Shown here piece by piece: positions 1 to 5,778 of a stretch of 8,574 nucleotides of DNA. Numbering within the stretch: the first letter of the stretch is position 1; each line of letters opens with the position of its first letter. The DNA is from Bacilli bacterium (lineage in GTDB: Bacteria > Bacillota_I > Bacilli_A > RF39 > UBA660). The notes under the pieces are model-generated. The model made no database searches and was not told the origin of the DNA. It saw nothing but the letters and a program-made list of their open reading frames with translations. Location of the stretch: positions 1 to 8,574 of the forward strand of contig JAQVDA010000026.1 of assembly GCA_028698535.1 (NCBI GenBank), in the 5' to 3' direction. The position numbers and the translations under genes are program-made.

Positions 1-992
1 CCCCCATAGGATATTCCGGCAATAAAGAAGGTGACCGTCGTTATAATAACAATCCCTTGTTGCCAATAGGAATTAAAACCAAATAGTTGGGTCAAATAGT
101 CACTGCCCGTATAGTCTAATAATAATCCGGAAAATTTTAATCCCGGTGTTATCGCATAGCCAAGAAATAAAAACCAGAAAAATAAAGTAATAGAACAAAT
201 AATAAACCCTTTCCTTTTATTCGGTGTTTGGAGGCTTTCTGTTTCGGTAGTTGCTTCTATCTTATATTTCCCTATTTTTCTAACTATAAAGCGCTCGGTT
301 ATATATGTTCCAACCCATGACATTAGTATAATACCAACCAGCATGATAAAAAGATCGGCACCGTAGTTAATCGTATAATGTGGGTCAATAATTTTCGCCG
401 CGGCGTTAGCATAATTAATTAATGATAAATCAATGTTACTAACAAAAATATTAAGAGTATAACCCAGGGAAACACTGGCAAAAGCGGCTATAATACCAAC
501 CAAAGGATGACGTCGGTTATATAAAAAAAACAGGGCACCTAAAGGAATCATAACAATATAGGCGGCATCAGTAATAACGGTTAAAAGTATCCCGGTTAAA
601 AAAAGCAAGAAGGTAATGGTAAAATGGTTTAAGCGAGCACTTATTTTTATCACTAGGTCTTTTAATAACCCACTTTTTATCATAACGCCAAACCCAATAA
701 AGAAAACCATGGTCGTTACTAACGGTGAAAACGTAATAAAATGACGGATTGCATTACCAAAAATATATCTTATTCCTTCTCTATTCATTAAGGTGTGAAA
801 TGTTTCAAGAGTTGGTTCTAGTTCACCAGTAACCGAATTAATGGTGGTATATGTTGCTTGAATTCCTAGCATTGACCCGATGCCACTAATTATTATAATA
901 GCAAAGGACATTAAGAAAAAAAACGTTGCTGGATGCAAGTGCATTTCCCTTTTGTTTTTTCTAATTTGGATATCGTCTTGGTTGGTATTCAT
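1..992 (-). CDS. AbgT-family transporter, N-terminal part (runs off left edge)
   Basis: Only the first 330 residues are in the window. I translated it by hand from the ATG at 992, which has a strong ribosome binding site (AAAGGGAGG, 998-1006) five bases upstream. The protein begins with a basic cytoplasmic stretch, then HPAT and a first membrane helix (about 20-43). AbgT-family signatures follow: the block REGIRYIFGNAIRHFITFSP (71-90), GFGVMIKSGLL (100-110), a helix pair containing TDAAYIVMIPLGA (141-153) and RRHPLVGIIAAFASVSLGY (160-178). More membrane segments lie near 212-232, 262-282 and 312-330. Family members are about 500 residues, so roughly a third is missing. Known members import p-aminobenzoyl-glutamate or export sulfonamides using an ion gradient; the substrate here cannot be read from the sequence. 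The Asp of TDAAY (142) may be the conserved membrane-embedded acid of the family. It lies 58 bases behind the ligase-racemase gene and could be co-transcribed with it. Confidence 0.85.
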   Translation of the reverse strand, partial: MNTNQDDIQIRKNKREMHLHPATFFFLMSFAIIIISGIGSMLGIQATYTTINSVTGELEPTLETFHTLMNREGIRYIFGNAIRHFITFSPLVTTMVFFIGFGVMIKSGLLKDLVIKISARLNHFTITFLLFLTGILLTVITDAAYIVMIPLGALFFLYNRRHPLVGIIAAFASVSLGYTLNIFVSNIDLSLINYANAAAKIIDPHYTINYGADLFIMLVGIILMSWVGTYITERFIVRKIGKYKIEATTETESLQTPNKRKGFIICSITLFFWFLFLGYAITPGLKFSGLLLDYTGSDYLTQLFGFNSYWQQGIVIITTVTFFIAGISYG

Positions 993-1026
993 TTTTGCCT
1001 CCCTTTAAATAATCTTCTCGGCTTGT

Positions 1027-1035
1027 ATTATCTCA
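1027..1035 (-). promoter_or_regulatory. possible extended -10 promoter for the AbgT-family gene
   Basis: On the minus strand the 58-base gap contains TGAGATAAT, an extended -10 pattern (TG, one base, then GATAAT, 5 of 6 to consensus). There is no good -35 box at 16-18 bases; the nearest candidate, TTGATT, is 20 bases away. I see no terminator hairpin after the preceding gene, so read-through from upstream is equally possible. Confidence 0.3.
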
Positions 1036-1050
1036 CAAATAAAGGCTTTT

Positions 1051-2982
1051 TTAATCAATCTTTACTTGCTTTCCACTTAGTAAAATAGTTTGCTTGGCTA
1101 AAATGGTTATAGGGTCAACTATCTTCAGGTGGTGTGATTTACTCTGTTTATATGTACGTACTAAGGTAGTAGAACCTAAGATAATTTTTTCGCAATCCGC
1201 CTCCGCCATAGCTTTTATTATTTTTTTAAGGGCAGATGAAGGTGCTTTAATCTTATCATTTATAATATCCATAATTTGTTGTTGGTGGTGAGATGCCGGT
1301 AATAAACATTTTATACCGTATTTTTGCATCATCTCTTGATAAAACCCTGCGTTAATTACGGCGTCACCTGCTAAAATCCCGACTTTTTTTATCTGAGGAT
1401 TTTCTTTTAAAATATATAATATTGTTTCTTCTACCATATTAATAATAGGCACGCTGACCTTACTCTGAATATCTCTATAAAAAGCATGAGTCATATTACA
1501 AGGGATAACAATAAAAGATATTCCTTGTTTCGTTAAATTTTTAACATCATTAATTATTTCTTCTATTGGGTTGGATAATTCTTGATTTAGAAGGAAATTG
1601 GCGATATCTGGAATAGAAGGGTGGTTTAACACCAGCATATTTACATGATCTTGGTTTCTATTAGCCTGGGTATTGCTAATAACCTCGTTCATGAAGTGAA
1701 CCGTCGCGAGTAGCGCCGGGCCCCCAAGAACGCCTACATACTTTTCTTTTATAGTATCTTTTCTATTTACCGGGTAATATTTATAGTATTTTCTAATTTG
1801 ATTTAATAAGCTAAGATAAACAAAAAACTTTCTTTGTATGCTACTATCGGCTTTATAGATTAGTGGATTATAAACTTTTTTCTTTTTTATTAACTGTTTT
1901 ACTCTCTTTTTTAGTTTTGAATCCAAGAGATATCTAAGCAATACAGCCTTAGGAACTATCAAGTTTAAATGGTCACCATTAACAATAGTTAGGGGTAGTT
2001 GCTTATTATATATATATTCATCCACGAGAAGTTTAACTGGATTACACCCCCCGGCAGTAATGTAGAAATGATTGCGGCCTAACCGAAGATTAATTTCAAA
2101 AAACTTGTATTTGCCATCCCGTGGGTCGTATTTTATATCAAAATGGGCAAAACCAACATATTTAATTGCCTCTAGTATTTTTCGGGCCTGTTCAAATAAC
2201 TCCTCGTTGACGGTGTTAGTAATTGCCGCGTGGTTCCCAATTGAGCCTGGGGTGTGTTCTTCTAATAAAACGTGCCCCAACGCCAACATTTTAACTTTTG
2301 CTTGTTTATCACAATAACATGTTAGTACTCGCATATTGGCATCTTGTCCCGGAATATACTCTTGGATAATCAGTTTGCCATCATAAGTTGATTTGTTTAT
2401 ATTATTAATCATATCCATTAATGATTTTTCATCATCAAATTTATAACCTTTTTTCTTGCCTAAAAAAGAAGTGTGATGATAAGAAACAACATCGGCCGGT
2501 TTAACAAAAACGGGATAATTAAAGGGTAAATGGCATTCCTTTTTGGTTTGACAATCATATATATAGGTTTGCGGATAATCAACGTTTAGTTTGTAACACA
2601 GTTGATAAAATGTGTCTTTATTAATTAACTGATTCATAAGACTAACCGTTATATCATAAGGGATAATATAATACTGACTTAGTTTAGTTTTGTTTTCAAT
2701 AATTTTTTTAACATACCAGTCCCCGCACCCAATTAAAATTAACTTTTTGTCTTGTATATTTTGAGCTACCGCAATTAGTGTTTTCATAAATTCAGCCTGG
2801 CTATTTAATTGTTCTTCAATTATGTTATCTATTATATTACTATTGCGAATAGGTATGATTAAGGCTCGGCTTATGACAATTGACTTTACTTGATATTCCA
2901 TATGGAAATTTCTGGCTATGGTATAGGCGCTGATATCACCACCAACGATGATGGGGATAAACGGTACTTCTTTTTTTATCAT
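1051..2982 (-). CDS. D-aspartate ligase-like ATP-grasp domain fused to Asp/Glu racemase domain
   Basis: This is a 643-residue soluble protein with two domains. Residues 1-405 resemble the ATP-grasp D-aspartate ligase of Enterococcus faecium (Aslfm), which adds D-Asp to the Lys side chain of peptidoglycan precursors. Visible features are the N-terminal FIPIIVGGDISAYTIARNFH, the lysine of VFVKPAD (161), QEYIPG (207-212), and FDIKYDP (281-287) followed by FEINLRLGRN (295-304), the ATP/Mg-binding end of the fold. Residues about 414-643 are an Asp/Glu racemase domain: VGVLGG (416-421), DQDH as in aspartate racemases, NHPSIPD, and IPCNMTHAF with catalytic Cys495. The second catalytic Cys is replaced (ILGSTTL, Ser604), an Arg of the IPDR motif is Ile460, and the GGMGP loop reads GGPAL. 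In E. faecium the ligase and racemase are separate neighbouring genes. The start has AAGGAG 11 bases upstream. The ligase assignment is from recalled family motifs; the exact amino acid substrate is inferred. Confidence 0.8.
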   Translation of the reverse strand: MIKKEVPFIPIIVGGDISAYTIARNFHMEYQVKSIVISRALIIPIRNSNIIDNIIEEQLNSQAEFMKTLIAVAQNIQDKKLILIGCGDWYVKKIIENKTKLSQYYIIPYDITVSLMNQLINKDTFYQLCYKLNVDYPQTYIYDCQTKKECHLPFNYPVFVKPADVVSYHHTSFLGKKKGYKFDDEKSLMDMINNINKSTYDGKLIIQEYIPGQDANMRVLTCYCDKQAKVKMLALGHVLLEEHTPGSIGNHAAITNTVNEELFEQARKILEAIKYVGFAHFDIKYDPRDGKYKFFEINLRLGRNHFYITAGGCNPVKLLVDEYIYNKQLPLTIVNGDHLNLIVPKAVLLRYLLDSKLKKRVKQLIKKKKVYNPLIYKADSSIQRKFFVYLSLLNQIRKYYKYYPVNRKDTIKEKYVGVLGGPALLATVHFMNEVISNTQANRNQDHVNMLVLNHPSIPDIANFLLNQELSNPIEEIINDVKNLTKQGISFIVIPCNMTHAFYRDIQSKVSVPIINMVEETILYILKENPQIKKVGILAGDAVINAGFYQEMMQKYGIKCLLPASHHQQQIMDIINDKIKAPSSALKKIIKAMAEADCEKIILGSTTLVRTYKQSKSHHLKIVDPITILAKQTILLSGKQVKID

Positions 2983-3017
2983 TATTTATACTTCTCCTTA
3001 CTACGATTGGGCTGTAA

Positions 3018-3200
3018 TTACTTAATGATTCGTTTTAACTTCTTATTAAATTCAAGTCTCGACATCATTATTATACGGGCACAATTTAGACACTTTATTT
3101 TAATATCTAAACCGATTCTAACAACTTCCCATTCGTTAGTCCCGCAAGGGTGCCCCTTTTTCATCTCCACGATGGAACCTAATAAATAATCTTTACTCAT
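3018..3200 (-). CDS. DUF951 family protein
   Basis: A 60-residue protein of the DUF951 family, recognised by KKGHPCGTNEWEVVRIG (14-30), then IKIKCLNC (33-40) and a basic C-terminus (FNKKLKRIIK). Cys19, Cys37 and Cys40, with His17 close by, look like a small metal-binding (probably zinc) cluster. The family is widespread in Bacillota, usually beside parB, an MscS channel and ychF or serS, and has no established function that I know of. Its ATG overlaps the TGA stop of the upstream channel gene (ATGA), so translation is probably coupled. It is 35 bases upstream of the ligase-racemase gene. Confidence 0.9.
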   Translation of the reverse strand: MSKDYLLGSIVEMKKGHPCGTNEWEVVRIGLDIKIKCLNCARIIMMSRLEFNKKLKRIIK

Positions 3201-3994
3201 AAATCGACGCCAGTTAAAGCCAGAAACGGGACCTTTCTCTTAGTTAGCGCAAGGCTTAATTGCCTCAATAATTCGCGTTGTACATTAGGCGTCTTAAGCG
3301 GTTTGGTTTCTACCATAATACGATAGGTAATCGCTTGTTTATCAACATGATTAACACCAAGCATGGTTATGGCTCCAACAGTATCCTTTATTTTATTACT
3401 TAATTCATTAATAATGGTGATTATCTCTTTTTCGGCGGGTAAGGAATCTTGGTGATTACTAATAGTAATATCAATCATTGCCCGAGTATTATTAATACTG
3501 TAATTAATTACTTCGGTAATATTACGATTTAAAATTATTTTAACTTCCCCATTAATATTTTTAATCCGGGTTGATTTTAGGCCCAAAAAGATTACCTCGC
3601 CTTGAAAGTTGTTGATAGAAACGACATCCCCAACATCATATTTATTATCAAAGATAATAAATAATCCGGATAAGAAGTCCCTGATAAGATCTTGTAAGGG
3701 CCAACCGATTACTAACCCAATAATTCCTAACCCCGCCAGAATCGCCCCCGTATCAACATTAAAAAGTCTTAAGATATTTAAAATAACAACAAGGGCAATA
3801 AGGTACTTTATAATGTTTTTAAAAACACTCCTTAAGGTATTTAGTCTTTTTTTTCTACCGGGAGCTAATTTTGACTCATTGTTAATAAGCTGATTAATAA
3901 GGTGGTTAATAATTATATAAGAAAAATAACCAATTAATATATAACTAATAAATAAATATATTTCTGTTTTTATATCTACCAGATACTTAACCAT
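3197..3994 (-). CDS. small mechanosensitive channel, MscS family
   Basis: A 265-residue integral membrane protein expected to open under membrane tension and release solutes during osmotic downshock. It has predicted helices at about 11-32 and 59-79, then the pore-lining third helix and its amphipathic continuation: AILAGLGIIGLVIGWPLQDL (84-103), then FLSGLFIIFDNKYDVGDVV (107-125), the MscS hallmark leading into the beta domain. The beta domain includes GEVIFLGLKSTRI and an ILNRNITEVINYS stretch where many relatives have IPN. The length fits the short three-helix MscS/YkuT-like class. It starts six bases after the parB stop, with its GGAGGAG ribosome site inside the last codons of parB, and overlaps the DUF951 start by four bases. 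An MscS gene behind parAB is common in Bacillota. Tryptophan in the pore segment (98) is unusual compared with the Phe or Ala I expect there. Confidence 0.9.
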   Translation of the reverse strand: MVKYLVDIKTEIYLFISYILIGYFSYIIINHLINQLINNESKLAPGRKKRLNTLRSVFKNIIKYLIALVVILNILRLFNVDTGAILAGLGIIGLVIGWPLQDLIRDFLSGLFIIFDNKYDVGDVVSINNFQGEVIFLGLKSTRIKNINGEVKIILNRNITEVINYSINNTRAMIDITISNHQDSLPAEKEIITIINELSNKIKDTVGAITMLGVNHVDKQAITYRIMVETKPLKTPNVQRELLRQLSLALTKRKVPFLALTGVDL

Positions 3995-4000
3995 CTAGAA

Positions 4001-4888
4001 TCACTCCTCCATTTTTATATTCATAATATCGAGAATGCGGTTTAAATCATGATATGAGTCAAAGATAATCTCTATTTTACTATTAGTTACTCTAATTTTA
4101 GAACCAAATTTATCGCGTAATAGTTTCTCAGCCACAAGAAAAGCAGGGTCTCTTTCTTCTTTTCTTCTTTGTAAGGGTTTTTTCCTTTTAAAGTTTTCAA
4201 ATTTAACTAAACTTTCTAGCTGTCTAACGCTAAGCCCTTTATCAATTGTTTGTTGAGCCAGGGTAATAATTTGCTCCTCGTTTTCCAATTTACTTAATAC
4301 CCGAGCATGTCCCATCGCAATCTTATTTTCTAACAATAGGTTTTGAACCACCGCCGGGAGGCTTAATAAACCTAATATATTTGTTATATGTGACCTACTC
4401 TTGCCTAGTTTCTGGCCTAATTCTTCTTGCGTTATATTAAGGCTATTAATCATCTTACGATAAGCCTCAGCTTCCTCAATCGGGGTTAAGTTTTCCCGTT
4501 GGAGATTTTCTAATAGGGCTATTTCCATCATTTCGTTATCGGAAAAAGAACGAACAATAGCCGGAATTTTTTCTAACCCCGCTTGTTGGCTGGCGCGGAC
4601 ACGACGTTCTCCAGCAATAATATCATAACCCTTAATACTTTTCTTTACTATAATCGGTTGAAAAACGCCATGTTCTTTAATTGATTGGGCTAATTCTTTT
4701 ATGCCCTCTTCATCAATCCTCTTTCGCGGTTGATAGGGGTTTGCTCTTAGTTCATCTAATTTTATGTCAACAATTTCCTCTTTTGGGGTTGTTTCCACAA
4801 TTCTTTTTTCCACGGCTTCAAAATTTAATGGCTCAGCATTAAATAATTCTTCAAGTCCCTTACCTAACGCTCTTCTTTTATTTTCCAT
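4001..4888 (-). CDS. parB: chromosome-partitioning protein ParB (Spo0J)
   Basis: A 295-residue parS-binding CTPase clamp that loads at origin-proximal parS sites, spreads, and stimulates ParA. The N-terminus ALGKGLEELF (7-16) is the conserved ParA-stimulating segment. It is followed by NPYQPRK (50-56), the CTP-binding GERR box (93-96) and ENLQRENLTPIEEAEAY (127-143). The helix-turn-helix spans about 153-197 (TQEELGQKLGKSRSHITN). Residues that set parS rather than Noc-site specificity in the family (Arg of SRS, 165; Gly of MGHAR, 193) are of the ParB type. After a short basic linker (233-246) comes the dimerisation domain (250-295). The ATG overlaps the end of parA by 11 bases, giving translational coupling and a matched ParA:ParB supply. 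Confidence 0.96.
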   Translation of the reverse strand: MENKRRALGKGLEELFNAEPLNFEAVEKRIVETTPKEEIVDIKLDELRANPYQPRKRIDEEGIKELAQSIKEHGVFQPIIVKKSIKGYDIIAGERRVRASQQAGLEKIPAIVRSFSDNEMMEIALLENLQRENLTPIEEAEAYRKMINSLNITQEELGQKLGKSRSHITNILGLLSLPAVVQNLLLENKIAMGHARVLSKLENEEQIITLAQQTIDKGLSVRQLESLVKFENFKRKKPLQRRKEERDPAFLVAEKLLRDKFGSKIRVTNSKIEIIFDSYHDLNRILDIMNIKMEE

Positions 4889-5663
4889 TTCTTTGAATCA
4901 CTTCCTTTGCTAAATTAATATAGGCTTCCGAACCCCTACTTCTCGGGTCATACAGGATGATTGGTTTCCCATGGGAAGGAGCCTCTGAGAGGCGAATCAG
5001 CCTTGGGATTATCGTATTATATACTCGCTCCTTAAAATACCGTCTAATATCTTCAACAACTTCTAGCCCTAAATTAGTTCTTGGGTCTAGCATAGTTAGA
5101 ATAACACCCTCAATATCTAAGCGGGGATTAAGGTTCTGTTGGGCCAACATGATTGTATTTAACAACTGCATAATACCTTCAAGAGCAAAAAATTCACACT
5201 GAACCGGTATTATCACCGAATCAGACGCAGTAAGAGCGTTAGTGGTAATAACCCCCAAAGACGGTGGACAATCAATAATAATAAAATCATAACAATCTTT
5301 AATTGGATCAAGATGTTTTTTTAACTGCCCGGCTTTCGTAAACCCTGGTTCAATTTTACTTTTACCTAATAATTCAATATCTACGCCCGCCAGATTAATA
5401 GTAGCGGGTATGGCATCTAAATTCTTAGTTTTGGTGTGAACGATAACTTGATTAATATTAGCCTCGTCAATTAAAACATCATAGATGCTGCGATCAATAT
5501 CACTTTTTCTAATACCAATCCCCGTTGTCGTATTACCTTGAGGATCCAAATCAATTAATAATACCTTTTTCCCTAGAAATCCTAAAGAGGCCGCCAGATT
5601 AATGCTGGTTGTTGTTTTACCAACGCCACCTTTTTGGTTCACTAACGAAATTATTTTACCCAT
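4878..5663 (-). CDS. parA: chromosome-partitioning ATPase ParA (Soj)
   Basis: A 261-residue deviant Walker ATPase that binds the nucleoid as an ATP dimer and is recycled by ParB to move origins; in Bacillus its homologue Soj also regulates DnaA. Motifs are the deviant P-loop KGGVGKTT (11-18, with signature Lys11), the switch DLDPQGN (38-44), Walker B FIIIDCPPSLG (127-137), and the C-terminal RLSEAPSHGKPI (224-235) typical of chromosomal Soj, with basic residues for DNA binding. I chose the ATG at 5663 because AGAGGG lies seven bases upstream and the protein then starts MGKIISLVNQKGG as in the family. An in-frame ATG at 5714 would add 17 unconserved residues and would swallow the probable promoter. 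Confidence 0.96.
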   Translation of the reverse strand: MGKIISLVNQKGGVGKTTTSINLAASLGFLGKKVLLIDLDPQGNTTTGIGIRKSDIDRSIYDVLIDEANINQVIVHTKTKNLDAIPATINLAGVDIELLGKSKIEPGFTKAGQLKKHLDPIKDCYDFIIIDCPPSLGVITTNALTASDSVIIPVQCEFFALEGIMQLLNTIMLAQQNLNPRLDIEGVILTMLDPRTNLGLEVVEDIRRYFKERVYNTIIPRLIRLSEAPSHGKPIILYDPRSRGSEAYINLAKEVIQRNGK

Positions 5664-5670
5664 TAAATCA

Positions 5671-5678
5671 CCCTCTTT
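5671..5678 (-). promoter_or_regulatory. ribosome binding site that fixes the parA start
   Basis: AAAGAGGG on the minus strand, followed by TGA, is close to the anti-16S consensus and ends seven bases before the ATG at 5663. The alternative in-frame ATG at 5714 has no purine-rich site at a proper distance. Confidence 0.75.
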
Positions 5679-5694
5679 AGATTCCCGTGATACT
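5679..5694. promoter_or_regulatory. degenerate parS/Noc-site-like dyad upstream of parA
   Basis: The minus strand reads AGTATCACGGGAATCT. It matches the parS consensus TGTTTCACGTGAAACA at 11 of 16 positions and the Noc site TATTTCCCGGGAAATA at 9 of 16. Its core is half of each: TCAC on one side (parS-like) and GGGA on the other (Noc-site-like). It lies between the candidate -10 box and the ribosome site of parA, about where transcription would start. Too degenerate for a firm call; it may be chance. Confidence 0.25.
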
Positions 5695-5697
5695 ATT

Positions 5698-5706
5698 ATT
5701 CTAACA
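5698..5706 (-). promoter_or_regulatory. candidate extended -10 promoter for parA-parB operon
   Basis: The minus strand reads TGTTAGAAT: a TG one base before TAGAAT, which matches the TATAAT consensus at five of six positions. No strong -35 box is present at 17 bases (TTTCTT), which is tolerable for an extended -10 promoter. It lies just downstream of the noc terminator, where a fresh promoter is needed for parA. Confidence 0.45.
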
Positions 5707-5736
5707 AAAAACAAGGGACAAAGAAATGGTTTTTAG

Positions 5737-5768
5737 AAAAAAAAGACACTTATTTATATAAGCATCTT
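5737..5768 (-). terminator. intrinsic terminator after noc
   Basis: On the minus strand, 11 bases after the noc stop, GATGCTTAT pairs with ATAAGTGTC (nine pairs, two of them G-U, extended by two A-U pairs), with a four-base loop. A run of eight T residues follows (5737-5744). The stem is AT-rich but the geometry is classic. On the plus strand there is no matching T run on the far side, so it acts in one direction only. Confidence 0.8.
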
Positions 5769-5778
5769 ATTATTTTAA

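Noticed and set aside
993..1050. Terminator after the ligase-racemase gene
   Set aside because: The minus strand has an A run and a short GCC repeat but no stem followed by a T run.
2300..2320. TTATCACAA as a DnaA box
   Set aside because: It lacks a base of TTATCCACA, is isolated and is in the coding sequence; no cluster of boxes is present, so no origin can be called in this window.
3197..3203. TGA read as Trp (mollicute code), extending the MscS-type protein
   Set aside because: mscS, parB and mnmG all end with TGA at normal family lengths, and Trp residues in conserved positions use TGG.
5664..5714. Longer parA starting at the ATG at 5714 (17 extra residues)
   Set aside because: The extension is unconserved, lacks a ribosome site and would cover the probable -10 box and the good ribosome site at 5671-5678.
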